Counted from the first letter of the stretch, positions 23,286-34,880 are shown. The stretch is DNA of 64,000 nt from Sternotherus odoratus (GCA_032164245.1 JAVMKO010000003.1:44208890-44272889); one strand, 5' to 3'. Translations and numbers: made by a program. Notes: generated by a model not told the origin, from the letters alone.

Positions 23286-23539
23286 TATGCTGGCAAAGGT
23301 GTGTCTGCCCAGAGTCCTTCCTCGGCACCCCTTCCCATATGGAGGTCCGAGCGCTCTGCACAGAGGAGCTCAGTGCCAGATCCAAATAACATCAGACCAC
23401 TGGGTCCTTCGCAGGGTAGAGTGGGATATTCTCTCCAGTTCTGCCCCCCCCCCCACCCTCATTCCTTTCCCTATCCCTCTTCAGGGACCCCTCTCACGAG
23501 CATCTCCTCATGCAGGAGGTCTAAACGCTTCTCGATGCA

Positions 23540-24245
23540 GGTGCAATGGAGAAGGTTCTTCAGGAGCTAAGGGGCAAGGGATTCTGCTCCTGTAATTTCC
23601 TAATCCCCCAAGCAAAGCGGGGGTCTCAGACCCATCCTCAATCTTCGAGGCCTCAATTGCTTCATGAAAAAGCTGAAGTTTCACATGGTCTCCCTCCTTT
23701 GGATCCAGTTATCCAACAGTTATCCCTTCTTTGGATCCAGGAGACTGGTATGCCGCCCTCAACATCAAGCATGTGAACTTCCACGTATCAATACAGCCCA
23801 TCCACAGATGTTTCCTCAGGTTTGTGGTCTGTCACAAACATTGCCTATTTACAGTCCTCCCATTTGGCCTGTCCATGGTCCCCAGAGCATTCACCAAGTG
23901 CATGTTGGTCGTGGCTGCTTTCCTCCGGGAGAGGTAGGTACAGGTGAGATCCATCTTTAATAGGCTGGGTCTTCTCCTCAATGAGAGCAAGCCAACCCTG
24001 GTACCAACTCAAAGGATAGTTTATCGGAGCAGTGCTGGACTCGAACTGGGCCTGTGTGTTCCTGCTGGAGGCTCCCTTCCAAGCAATGATGGACATTATA
24101 CAAGGCATCAGACGGTAGCCCACCACTACAGCAAGGGGCTGTCTGCGGCTATTTGGTCACGTTGCATCTTGCACCTTTGTGGTGCAGCATGTCAGAATGT
24201 GTGTCAGACCTCGGCAGGCTTGGCTCGCGTCAGCCTCGCCTAGTC
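23540..24245 (+). pseudogene. DIRS-A reverse transcriptase remnant
   Basis: The frame at 23731-23937 reads from WYAALNIKHVNFHVSI (decayed motif A) through HRCFLRFVVCHKH to LPFGLSMVPRAFTKCM, the DIRS motif B, and then VVAAFLRE. The YxDD block that should follow is absent: the sequence passes directly into the thumb-like RLGLLLNESKP. The loss of the catalytic aspartates and several frameshifts make it inactive. Confidence 0.8.
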
Positions 24246-24683
24246 AGTCACTCTGGACTCGGTGGTCACACCTCTGGTGTAGGTCCTCAAGTCCCTCCAC
24301 TGGTGGCTCAACCCACAGATTGTATGTGAGGGACTCCCCTTTCACAAGCCTCCAGCCTCTCCCTGGTAACGGATGAGTCGGCACTCGGTTGGGGCGTGCA
24401 CCCAGGAAACCTTCAGACACAGGGCCTATAGTCCCAAGACGAACTGTCGCCCCACATACACATGAAGGAGATGAGTGGTCCGAGAACCATGCCAAACTTT
24501 CCAAGGTCATCTTCAGGAACAGTGTGTGGGAGTCACGATGGACAACACAACTGCAATACTTACATAAACAAGCCTGTTCCTCCTCCCCTATGTCAGGAAG
24601 CCCTTCAGGTATGGGAGTTCTACATAGCCCGCTCCATTCATCTGGAAGCATCTTACGTCAAAGTTTCCCAAAAAAAGGTGGCA

Positions 24684-25748
24684 GAATAGGACCAATCCTA
24701 TTCAACTTATTCATAAATGATTTGGAGGAAGGGGTAAACAGTGAGGTGGTAAAGTTTGCAGATGATACTAAACTGCTCAAAATAGTTAAGACCCAAGCAG
24801 ACTCTGAAAAACTTCAAAAAGATCTCACAAAACTAAATGATTGGGCAACAAAATGTCAAATGAAATTTAATGTGGATAAATGTAAAGTAATGCACTTTGG
24901 GAAAAAATAACCCCAGCTATTCATAAAATATGATGGGGGCTAATTTAGCTACAACTAATCAAGAAAAAGATCTTGGAGTTATCATGGATAATTCTCTGAA
25001 GACATCCATGCAGCATGCAGCGGCAGTCAAAAAAGCAAACAGGATGTTAGGAATCATTGAAAAAGGGATAGAGAATAAGACTGAGAATATCTTATTGCCC
25101 TTATACAAATCCATGGTGCGCCCACATCTTGAATACTGTGTACAAATGAGGTTTCCTCATCTCAAAAAGGATATACTGGCATTAGAAAAGGTTCAGAGAA
25201 GGGCAACTAAAATGATTAAGGGTTTGGAACAGGTCCCATATGAGGAGCGATTTAAAGAGGCTTGGACTTTTTAGCTTGGAAAAGAGGAGACTAAGGGGGA
25301 ATATGATAGAGGTATATAAAATTGAGTGGCGTGGAGAAAGTGAATAAGGAAAAGTAATTTACTTGTTCCCATAATAGAAGAACTAGGGGCCACCCAATGA
25401 AATGAGTGGGCAGCAGGTTTAAAACAAATAAAAGGACATTCTTCTTCACACAGCGCACAGTCAACCTGCGGAACTCCTTGCCTGAGGAGGCTGTGAAGGC
25501 TAGGACTATAACAGGGTTTAAAAAAGAACTGGATAAATTCATGGAGGTTAAGTCCATTGATGGCTATTAAGCTGGATGGGTAAGGAATGGTGTCCCTAGC
25601 CTTTGTTTGTCAGAGGGGGGTGATGAATGGCAGGATCATTACCTGTTAGATTCACTCACTCCGGGGCACCTGGCATTGGCCACTGTCGGTAGGCAGGATA
25701 CTGGGCTAGATGGACCTTTGGTCTGACCCACTACGGCCTTTCTTATGT
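24684..25748 (+). mobile_element. CR1 LINE nested in DIRS-A, 5'-truncated
   Basis: It starts inside the RT at GPILFNLFINDLEEGV, reads KFADDTKLLK near 24760 and ends with a CR1 3' end near 25748 (GGCCTTTCTTATGTAA). DIRS coding sequence continues on both sides, so the CR1 is the younger insertion. It belongs to the same subfamily as 3343-4620. Confidence 0.92.
24687..25570 (+). pseudogene. CR1 reverse transcriptase C-terminal part, frameshifted
   Basis: The RT palm with FADD is intact to about 24908. There a stop follows HFGKK, and the frame resumes at MMGANLATTNQEKD (24930). It runs through LEYCVQMRFPH and RRATKMIKGLEQ to 25274, with another break at a tract reading RFKEAWTF. Later pieces encode the VNQ-like C-terminus. 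It is more decayed than the copy at 3551-4618. Confidence 0.85.
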
Positions 25749-26400
25749 AACTACTTCAGTAGATCCTTCCACAACCATGAGTGGTCCATCTGCCGAGATG
25801 TGATGCATAGTATTTTCCAGAGCTTCCCAAATTGACCTTTTTGCTGTGTGAAGCAACAGGAAGTGCCGGTCATTCTGCTCTTTCTGGGCCTTCCCTGAAT
25901 GGATCATCTGCTATAAGCATTTTCCCCCATTCCCATCTATGCACAAGGTCCTGCTCAAAGTCCTCAGAGACAGGGCAGTGGTCATAGTGGCGGCGCTGGC
26001 GTGGCCTCGTCACTAATGCTACACCACACTGCTAAAGCAGTTGGTGAATGCCCCAATCACATTGCTCCTAGTCCCAGACATGATTACCTGAGATCATGGT
26101 GGCCTTCACCAGCCTGACCTCCAGTCCCTTCACCTCATGGCTTGGAAGCTTCATTGCTAAACCCAATGGAACTCATGTGCTCCGAGCATGTTAGGGAGGT
26201 CTTGTTTGGTAGCAAGAAGCCCTCCACCAGGGCCACCTACCTGGCCAAGAGGAAAAGATTCGCAATATTGCTTATCCAGGAATACCTACTGCATTTGAAA
26301 CAGCAGGGTCTGGCAGCAACATCCATCAAGGTGCACTTGGCAGCTATCTCTACATTCCATCTGGGAGCAGCTGCGCAATCTGTCTTCACCAGCCCCATAG

Positions 26401-26450
26401 TTGGCTCTTTCCTCAAGAGCCTGGAGTGACTGTACCTGCAGGTTAGACAG
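26401..26450. repeat. Perfect 50-bp inverted repeat, native arm
   Basis: TTGGCTCTTTCCTCAAGAGC... to ...GGTTAGACAG is the exact reverse complement of 26828-26877. This arm encodes the expected recombinase segment (GSFLKSLE), so it is the native copy. Confidence 0.9.
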
Positions 26451-26827
26451 TTGATCCCGATGTGGGACCTCCACCTGGTTCTTTCCAAACTGATGGGGCC
26501 CCTGTTTGAACCTCTGGTGACTTGTTCACTCATATATCTGTTATGGAAAACGTGGCATATTACTGTATCCCACTGAAAAAGATTCTATGTGCTTCTTATA
26601 ACCATAAAAAAGATGGCCTTCCTAGTCACCATTACTTTGGGGAGGAGGGTTTGGCACTGAAGGCCCTCGCTTCTGATCCTCATTATATGGTTTTCTTCAA
26701 GGACAAGGTGCCTCACTTGGCCTTTCTTCCAAAGGTTGTGTCCCAATTCCACTCCAAGCAGGCCTTTTTTTACCTATCTTTTACCCTAAATCTCATGCGA
26801 GTACCCAGGAACAGAGGCTTCATGCAC

Positions 26828-26877
26828 CTGTCTAACCTGCAGGTACAGTCACTCCAGGCTCTTGAGGAAAGAGCCAA
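26828..26877. repeat. Perfect 50-bp inverted repeat, duplicated arm
   Basis: CTGTCTAACCTGCAGG... to ...GAGCCAA is the exact reverse complement of 26401-26450. It lies where the catalytic-domain sequence should be and reads as unrelated residues, so it is the templated copy. Confidence 0.9.
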
Positions 26878-27274
26878 TGGACATTCAATGAGCGCTAACC
26901 TTTTACATTGCGCGCAGAAAACCATTTTGTAAGTCAAACCTGCTGTTCATGGCAGATTGGATAAAAGGGGTTTTGGTCTCATCTCAGAGGATTTCATCAT
27001 GGGTCATGTCCTGCATCCAGATATGCTATGAGTTAGCTAAAGTGCCTTTTCTGGCACTGACATATTCCAGAAGGGCACAGGTCTCCTTGGGGGCCCAGGT
27101 CCCAATACAAGAAATCTGCAGGGCAGTGATATGGTCCTTGGTAGACATCTTCATCTCTCATTACGCCATTACCCAGCATGCCCGAGACGATGCAGCTTTC
27201 GGTAGAGCTGTGCTCTGGTCAGTGATTCCATAACTCTGACCCCACCTCCGGGATAGGGCTTGGGAGTTGCCTAA

Positions 27275-27594
27275 ATGGAATCAACCTGAGCAAGCACTTG
27301 AAGAAAAAACATTTACTCGCCTTCCTGTAACTATTCTTTGAGATGTGTTGCTCATGTCCATTCCAGACCTGCTGGCTTTCCCCTCTGTCAGAGTAGCCAG
27401 CAGGAAAGAACTGAGGCGGCACTGGGTTGGCAGGGTCATATTCACCGTCATGGAGGCGCCACTCCAGCGACCTCCACAGCCAAACGGACAGTGCTGCTAG
27501 GGGAAGAACTTTACAACTACTGTGCACGCAGCGCACATACATCTGGCTGAACACACATCTCGAATGACAACAGCTAGGAGAAGGTGAGTAACCG
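27275..27594. repeat. DIRS-A internal complementary region and right inverted repeat
   Basis: CAAGCACTTGAAGAA (about 27290-27306) followed by TTACTCGCCTTCCTGTAACT and TTGAGATGTG is the internal complementary region. The right end, read on the - strand from 27594, gives GGTTACTCACCTTCTCCTAG and then CGAGATGTGT, pairing with the second half. The first half should pair with the lost left end. Confidence 0.78.
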
Positions 27595-30500
27595 TTTTTT
27601 AAAGATTGTAAGCAATTTGGGTCTTCTGTTGTGGGTGTGTGTAATAGAGACCTAATTGGGATTCTATCCACTACTGCCAAGCAAAAATAAAATTAGTGCA
27701 AAGGTGAATTTAATTTTCTTACTGCTAAATATCTAAAAAGCCTGAATTAATTATTTAGCCAAAAGAGAAGTCTAATTTCAGAATATAATTAATTAGAAAT
27801 GAGTTAAAAATGTAACTGGTTTTACTTGTGCTCCAAGTTCAATTCTGAATCTCTTCTCTGTAAATTAACTCTGAATCGCTTCTGTGTAAAATGGCCACTA
27901 GAGGGCACTCTTGTTTGGTTCAACCCCTAACTCCACATTAGGTGGTTATAGCATTTTTGTTAGGGTTTTTCTATTTTCTTATGAGGTCTATCCATGGTTT
28001 GATAAATCTTTAAAAGATAAATTTATGGATTACTTAGTATATGAATTACCTGGTTAACACACTATATATCAGAAAAGTTAAATAAACAGTAGTTGATGAA
28101 ACTTTTGATGTTGCTGGGTTCGTTTTTGGCATTGTTTTTTCAAAATAACAAATCAAAACAAAATAATAATGGAAAAAACTAGTTGTAAACAGTTAATAAA
28201 AGCTTTTACCGTAGTTCCTTTATATACCCATGTTTATGGCTTTGTTTAGAAATATTTGTATAGCTATATATTGCTCATTTATTCCATCCAAGATCATCAT
28301 TAGGTCAGTATAATGTTAGTTTAAAACTCAAGCAGAATCCTACAAGATACTGTAGAAACTTTATCCTTCTAATCCTTTTTTATTTTAATAAAAAAATCTT
28401 ACTTCTGTAATGAAATTTTTAAAATCCAGTTTATTTTATTTGAACTAAAATTATTAATGAAGTTCAAGGTATATTGCAGAGACCTTGGCAAAACTATAAA
28501 AGAAGGGTAGGTAAAATACATTTTATTATACACGTCTCACCTGAGAGATATACCTATTTAATCTGTAATTGAATGGTAGAACAACTGTGCAGTAATGTAG
28601 TTTCAATTCAAAGCAATCAGTTTTTATGGTTATTAGATTTCCAGCTAGTGAGAAAAATGAAAACAGTCACAAAGTAAGAAACTGAAACATAGTGCGCTCT
28701 CCTGCATTCAGTCTTATTCCTATTCATTTGGATCTTTTTGTAAACAAAGAATTCTTCTTTATAAAGGTAGATGATGAGAATAAAATCTTAATTTCATGGA
28801 AATTCTTTATATGCAAAAATGTTTTGGGTAATAATGATTTTTTAAAAAAATTCCGTACTATAATTTCCTTTGCAGAATATCTGATACACTGTGAAATACA
28901 CCAGTAAGGTCTAGTAAAAACAAGAAATCTTGCAAATGGAGATTGAAAAGAAAGAGCTAGTGGGGATGGAAAGAGGAGGCTTGAATTGCTGAAAGTGAAC
29001 TGATTTTTAGTAAGCCATTCACAGATCATAGAAAACATGTACAGTGGAAATCTGACATACATAGGCTGAAATATGAATAGGAATATCTAAAAATAGGTCC
29101 CAAACTGAAGCCCCTTCCTTGATGTAATCCTGATAAAATTTGAAGACTGGTTGTGACCACTGAGCTAGACTGACAGGCCCTAGAGAAAAAACAGGGTGAA
29201 AGATAAAAATTTTTAAAACAGTCATTTGTAATAACACATCTTAAACTTCCATTTTTAGGAAAGTGTTGGTCCCCAAGATGTCAACACTGAAAGATGGACA
29301 GGGACTGTACTGTAGGCATTTCATACACTGGTGGGGCTTTGCATTATGACGTCAGCTTCACTAAGAGTAGAACTATGATCTATACATTGGCCTTTTTTTG
29401 CATCTTACAGGGTCACAAGTACATTCCATACGTGGCTGGCTTGACTTGGGAGTTAAAATAGATTGGGCATTCCTCTCCTGCTTGGATACAGCTAATGTAG
29501 TGTCACAGCCTACAATCTTACCAAAGAATGAAGAAACAAGGTCACAATGGGCAACTGTTGAATCAGTTGTAGGCAAACTATATTCAAAATGTTTGATTCA
29601 AGTGCATTGTAATATACTTCAGTTTAAAATTGTTGTTATGCCAATTATGTAGGCACAGTACTTTTGTTGACTTTCTGATATTTGTTTTGACAGATGGTAT
29701 GCAAATGAGGAAACAAACTTGTGAAGCAAGTGGGCTAATGCTACAATATGTTTGTTGTATATATTATGATGGCCTCAAAAAGTCATTGATCTCGATTGCA
29801 TCATTTGAATGTGTGATATTGCTGTGCCAATAGCCATTGTCATTTGTTTAATAGACTTTCAGATGTAGAAAGCTCCTATTTTTGCAGTTAAAAAAAACCA
29901 AACAACCTAACCCACATTCTGTATCTGCCAGATGTGTGAGGGAATTGAAAACAATTTGTGTCTAGAAACTAGAGTGCAAATCTGAAATGAGATTTTAAAT
30001 TATTTTAGTAAATTATTGGGAGACTTACACATCAGACTATCTGAGTTTTAAATAGTTTGTAGTTCACTGTTTAGTTACCAAATCTTTTACCAGTGTTCAA
30101 ATAAGGCTATGAGTGAATAATCCTCCTCTCTTCATTTTAGAAATTAATGTGGTAAAGTCAAAATGCTGGATATGATATCACTGTTTCCATAGCAACAGAA
30201 AGTTATAAGCATAAGATTAAATTTACTGCATTATCATGGAGAGAGTCTCAGGTAGCACTGAGTGGATTCTTACTGTAACACTAGTGGATTCTATAACAAA
30301 GTAAAAGCAGAAAAATACTGACCAAGTCATTTTTTTTGGTATAAATGTTTCACTACTACAAATTTTACAAGTATGAAATTTATTTTTGAAACTACTGAAC
30401 ACACTGTTAAAAAACAAAACCCCTTTTTGAAACATCATGCCCCAATCTTTAGAGCAAAAGCATATTTCTAGGGCCTTTATATACACAGTAACTATTTATG

Positions 30501-30667
30501 TTCAAAACATGCATAAATTAACTATAACAATGTTCATGGGATTGTCTGTAACAAACATGCAACACCAAAAATGTAAGAAGGGGTATCTCTGTAGTTTTCA
30601 GATAGATTGTAAGTGTGTCAGATTATATAGTGCAAAAAAAGGGGGTGGGGATGCTATCTAAACTTTA
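27595..30667. other. SMAP1: SMAP1 intron, no feature recognised
   Basis: About 3 kb of A/T-rich sequence. No exon with paired splice sites and no transposon ends were found. One of the cleanest unique-looking stretches in the window. Confidence 0.5.
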
Positions 30668-30872
30668 GAGACACAAGGTGGGTGAGTTAATAACTTTTAT
30701 TGGACAGACTTCTGTCGGTGAAAGAGACAAGCTTTTGAGCATATACAGAGCTTAAGTCCATTTCCCATGCCTGAAGAGCTCTATGTAAGCTTGGAAGCTC
30801 ACCATCAAAAGCTGATTCAGAAAAAGATATTACCTCATCCACCTTCTCTCTATTATCCTGGGGTCAACAACA
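30668..30872. mobile_element. Foldback Penelope-like element, second family
   Basis: The left arm begins CACAAGGTGGGTGAGTTAAT and the right arm ends AAAAGATATTACCTCATCCACC, an imperfect inverted pair. The left arm holds AAGAGACAAGCTTTTGAGC. The right arm holds CTGAAGAGCTCTATGTAAGC followed by TTGGAAGCTC, a CUGAAGA / stem / GAA(A) order like a hammerhead core. A CAACACTGCATAT block follows, as in the copy at 52136 (CAACACTGTATAT). Confidence 0.6.
30771..30805 (+). ncRNA. Hammerhead-like core (degenerate)
   Basis: CTGAAGA (30771-30777) matches the CUGANGA heptamer. GCTCTATGTAAGC can form a short hairpin, and GGAAG stands where GAAA is expected. The pairing is weak and the core is probably inactive. 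Confidence 0.35.
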
Positions 30873-31931
30873 CTGCATATCTAAATAATCAGGATTTTTT
30901 TGATGGTACAGAAAGACCTGTGCTGTAATAGCTCCATTTATTTTTAAATTTTCCTTGTGGATACAAATAATCATATAGGAAAATACAGAGTTGTCAGTTT
31001 TATAGCTCTGAAGATTTACTGCACATTTAGTAAACATATTTCAATTGCATTTTTCTGTAAAGGGAATAGAAGGATAATGCTTCTATTAAAGTGATCAAGT
31101 ACACACAAAGAAATGAGTTAGGAAGATGTATGAAAATGCTTTTAGACTAATCCCATTTTCATGTGTAAATTGCCTCTGTGGCGTATATAACTGTCTCGTA
31201 ATATCTTTGGTAATTCTGGAAGTACAGTGCTGGTAATAGTGGTCATGCACACTGATGTTTAGAAAGGAATATATATAAATTGCTTTGTAATAGGTCTTGC
31301 AACTGACTTGCTAGGATGTTGCTTTGTAGAAGCTAACAGCTTTTTCTTTTGTTTAGCATCTTCTTAAATAGAGAACAGTAGATTAGAACTTTAATTACAT
31401 GTATAACTTTCAGGGTTATTTTGCTGTATTCTTTAAATAAATATTCTGTTACAGTGAACAAGAACAAAAGCACACCTCCCCCACACCCCCTTGCTCCCCC
31501 ATGGGACAGCATGCCTTCATGCTTCAGGACATTAATATTTCAGCAGTCACATTGGATAAAATTGAACAGTGGATGAAACCTAATTATTTTTTTCATTCCT
31601 GTGATGTGATCTTATCCAGGTTCATTTTCTTATTTCTATATTCTAGTGAATTTCATTATAAATCATTCACTGTTACTTGACAAACCTCTCTTCCTTTTAG
31701 AAATAGCATTAGTAAAATTCAAAAGACCAAAATGCAAATGATTTGTCTCGCCTGCCTTGTTTTTCTATATTGTATGATTTTTTTTTCTCCCCAAAGTGTT
31801 TCTGTATCTTGGGGGGGGGGAGGAGGAGGAGAGAAAGGAAGAATCATATGTTCCTTTGCTCTTTCTATAGTCTGTTAATTCTGATAATCTGCCGTGGTTC
31901 CTTTCTCATCCCTTTCATCTGCTTTGTACAG
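30873..31931. other. SMAP1: SMAP1 intron end with acceptor site
   Basis: Non-coding. A G-run lies near 31811. It ends in a strong pyrimidine tract and CTTTGTACAG at 31931. Confidence 0.55.
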
Positions 31932-32009
31932 ATGTCCTCCTCTGATGCTGTTCAGCCTTTGGCACCTTCTCCTTCTTTGCAAGCTGCTGCTGAGAAGAGC
32001 AAATTGGAG
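31932..32009 (+). CDS. SMAP1: SMAP1 optional exon (26 codons)
   Basis: The exon reads MSSSDAVQPLAPSPSL and ends EKSKLE, matching the Ser/Pro-rich insert that mammalian SMAP1 isoforms include or skip (27 residues in human, starting ISSSDA). It is bounded by a pyrimidine-rich acceptor (TACAG) and a GTATCT donor that is weaker than those of the flanking exons. At 78 bp and phase 0 on both sides, including or skipping it keeps the frame between 15825 and 48335. The first ATG is an internal Met codon replacing Ile; it should not be taken as a start. It lies C-terminal to the ArfGAP domain in a disordered linker. Confidence 0.93.
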
Positions 32010-32723
32010 GTATCTCTTTCCTAGTGTAACTTTTTTTGTCAGCCTACATATTATAATACCGTGCACAGATTTGTACATCTGATTTCATCCATAATACAGA
32101 GTAGCTTTCCTGGGATTTAGCAGAGTGTTGCATTGTCTTTGTTAAAAGGAACTCAGACATATAAAACAAGCCACAGGCTTTTTTACACCGTTTCCCTGCT
32201 CACATAAGTTTAAAGGAGCTAGTGCCTCTAGATATGATTTTTCACAGATATATATTACACACATATACTCTTATTTTGGTTTATTAGCATGTTCACATCT
32301 CACTCTGTTGTGCTACAAAGTCCTGTAAAGATACCTTCACACCAGTAGCAAAGAGGCATGAGTTTGTTTTGCTATCCCTTTCTCTTAAAGCATTACTTTG
32401 ATTAGACAACAAGCCTCTGCCCTCTAGTAAAGCAAGATTTCTAAAATTGCTTTTGAAATCTCCCCTGAAAGGGAACTGCTATTCCAGCCAAACCATCTAG
32501 CAGGTCTGACACCTTTTTCAACTCATTTCAAGGGAATTAGAGCCCATAAATTTCATCATTTTTTAGAATTTTCTTCTACTTATGGACAATGTATAGACAT
32601 GGAAAAAATCATAACCTCCTAAAATATCGTTCAACATTTAGAACATTCTGACACTGTACACAAATATAGGCTGCATGTAAGGCATCAACACTCACGCATG
32701 GAGCTGTTGTGGTAGAACCTATA
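32010..32723. other. SMAP1: SMAP1 intron, no feature recognised
   Basis: Non-coding sequence between the optional exon and DIRS copy B. No repeat boundaries were recognised. Confidence 0.45.
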
Positions 32724-32912
32724 TTCTTCGAGTAGTGTCCCTATGGGTGCTTCATTGAAGGTGTGCCTGCATCCCTGTGCTGCTGACTGGAGAATTTTGG
32801 TGGTAGTGTCCATTCAACCTGTGCATGCGCTGCCCCTCTCCTCTCCCATGATCTGCAGTGAGGGTAACCGGCATTGTGTGGGTGAACTTTTCTCAGTTCC
32901 TTCTCAACACCC
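32724..32912. repeat. DIRS-B left inverted terminal repeat
   Basis: It begins TTCTTCGAGTAGTGTCCC and later reads TGGAGAATTTTGGTGGTAGT. The right end, read on the - strand, gives ATCTTCAAGATGTGTCCC and then CGGAGAATTTTGGTAGCCGT, and the two align over about 190 bp. Confidence 0.88.
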
Positions 32913-33083
32913 GTGGCTAGAGACTGAGCTTTAGTTGTCTGTTAGCAGATCTTACCTTTTATAAATTTCTAATTTTCTCTAATCTTTTAGAACTCTTTTC
33001 TTTGTCACTCCTTTATCTTTTATTTATTTCCCCCCCAAAAAACACTTCATTTTTTTTTTACCCATCCCCACCCCCGATAGGAT

Positions 33084-33224
33084 ATGCCCGGTTCACTGGG
33101 TTTCAAGAAGTGTCTCAGTTGCAGAGCATCAATTCCAGTGACTGATGGACATTCTCAGTGTGTTTGCTGCCTGGAGAAAGCCACATCCCCCACAAGTGTG
33201 GTTTATGCCAACAATTGAAACGCA
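33084..33224 (+). pseudogene. DIRS-B gag, zinc-knuckle segment
   Basis: An ATG at 33084 opens 46 codons with a C-x2-C-x9-H-x2-C-x2-C arrangement (CLSCRASIPVTDGHSQCVCC) before a stop. Cys/His clusters of this kind are seen in the gag of related reptile DIRS-like elements; comparable pieces occur at 38700 and 62790. The rest of gag is out of frame. Confidence 0.6.
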
Positions 33225-33601
33225 GATCCATAAAGGGGGGAGAACGGAGACTCAAGCTTGTCTTAATGGAAGCAGTCCTCCAACCACCCTCAGAGCCACT
33301 CCAAGACTCTGGGGAGATGGCAGAGGTGAAAATTCTGACAGCAACCCTGTACATCTAAGGGTGGTGAGCCTAAGAAGTCATCCATGAGCCAGTCTCGCAA
33401 GGCTTCTAAGAAAAGGGCTGTGAATCCACCCAGGAAGCCTTAACCAAGCCAAAAATGATCTCTGATTCACTTGAAATCATCGGTACCGATGGCACCAAAG
33501 CTGTCTAAATCTGGTACCCAGAGCTTACAGGTTAGCTCCCCAATAGAATATATTATTAGAAGCCTTCAGGCCCTCATCCTACTTCTTCACAGCCATCCAC
33601 C

Positions 33602-34113
33602 TGTTGCAGGGGGCTTATCTCGTTGCCAGGAGAAACGAGGCCTTACACAGGTGGCTAGTTGGAAAGTGGTGAGTTTATTGGAGGGAGCGGCATTTCGTGC
33701 TGGGGGGGCTTATCTGCCAGCATGGCCGCAATACAAGATGACTGACACACTCAGGCGGTGTTCAGAGTGCCCAAAGAGAAAGCCCAACCCAAAGAGGTGT
33801 GTCAGCACAGATATACCCATGCTCATTTGCATCTCATACATACTCATCTCATTAATAGCAAGCAACAAACTGATTGGCCACACACTTGTTGGTTACGCAG
33901 TCCTGCCTTAGTTTCCCCACTTGGTTTCCCACGCATTCATTCTCACACAGACAGGGTAAACACTCATGCAGCTGGGAACTGGTTCCCAAACACACAGATA
34001 ACAGCAAGGTCATTCTCAGATAATACCACCATTATGCACTCTCCTGGAGTTGACTTAGAAGCATAACTGCACTTCCTAGTGATTGCCCATTACAATGTCT
34101 TCCAGTCCTAACA
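33602..34113 (-). mobile_element. Solo LTR nested in DIRS-B
   Basis: The limits are TGTTGCAGGGGG and CAGTCCTAACA (TG...CA), flanked by CACC on both sides (33598-33601 and 34114-34117). DIRS coding sequence stops before it and resumes after it, which fixes the insertion. On the - strand a TATATC block (near 33805) precedes an AATAAA (near 33675), the usual LTR order, so the LTR reads on -. No internal retroviral genes remain. Confidence 0.7.
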
Positions 34114-34234
34114 CACCTCAAATGACCGTTTTGCAGGGTTGGTCCAGGTGCCATTAGACCACTCTTTTCAATACCATCCAGTGTTAGCATTCCTAGGGAT
34201 GAGGGGATTTCTCTTACCCCATTCCCGCTGCACC

Positions 34235-34880
34235 CAGGAATGGGTAACCTCTGACAAATGGGTACTGGAGATTTGAGATGAATACCCCGTACATTTCACC
34301 CCGTCCCCACACGCCCTTTCCCATTCCTCTTCAGGGACCCTTCTCATGAGACCTTATTACAAGAAGAAACCTCTCTCCTCGCCGTAGAAACCATAGAACC
34401 AGCGCTCCTATATCTGAGGCAAATGCTTTTACCCTCGCTGCTTCCTGATACCCAAGAAAAAGGGATGTTGAAGATCTATTCTAGACCTCAGAGGGCTCAA
34501 CAAGTTTATTAAGGCTCCGAAGTTCAAGATGGTCATTTTGGAAATAATTATTCCAGTGTTAGAGGAGACTGGTTTTCAGCCCTTGACCTTCAAGATGATT
34601 GTTTCCACATTTCGATAATACCATGTCACAGAAGATACCTCAGATTCATACTAGGCCAGGACCACTACCAATACAGAGTACTCCCTTTTGGCCTCTCATT
34701 GGCTCCAAGGTCATCTCTGTGATGGCAGGCCCAGCTATGCTCTCAGGGTATTAAGATCTACCCTTACCTGGGTGATTGTCTTGGCAGAGCGCATTCCTTA
34801 TTTGAAGCCTAGCAAGTTACCCATGCCACTCTGGATTTGTTCAGGAATCTGGGCCTTCAGCTTCTGGGGACATAGGTGAT
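34235..34880 (+). pseudogene. DIRS-B reverse transcriptase remnant
   Basis: It begins with TSDKWVLEI-like sequence near 34250. It then shows FQPLTFKMIVSTF-like (motif A region), an LPFGLSLAP motif B near 34683, and IYPYLGDCL near 34755 where YxDD is expected. The first catalytic aspartate is therefore Gly. Stops and frameshifts occur throughout. Confidence 0.75.

Larger units (their letters stand above)
26140..27233 (+). pseudogene. DIRS-A tyrosine recombinase remnant
   Basis: The N-terminal SAM-like domain reads at 26142-26429 (PSTRATYLAKRKRF, AATSIKVHLAAISTFH). The catalytic part reads at 26522-26932 and 26949-27233. The presumed nucleophile Tyr is kept in ISHYAI (codon 27162-27164). The expected H-x-x-R box reads YSRR, so the His is replaced by Tyr. 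A 50-bp inverted duplication (26828-26877) has replaced part of the catalytic domain. Frames are broken by stops, so no protein is expected. Confidence 0.85.
22721..27594 (+). mobile_element. DIRS retrotransposon copy A (5' end missing)
   Basis: The coding order is gag-like segment, RT and RNase H, a linker, then tyrosine recombinase, ending in an internal complementary region and a right inverted repeat (27275-27594). This is the DIRS order; these elements replicate through a circular DNA inserted by a tyrosine recombinase instead of an integrase. The left inverted repeat is absent, so the 5' boundary is approximate. A CR1 (24684-25748) interrupts the RNase H region. The gag-like part (22721-23285) reads on the - strand, opposite to the rest. 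Confidence 0.88.

Noticed and set aside
31932..31934. ATG at the start of the optional exon as a translation start
   Set aside because: A splice acceptor lies directly before it and the SMAP1 family has an internal Ile at this position.
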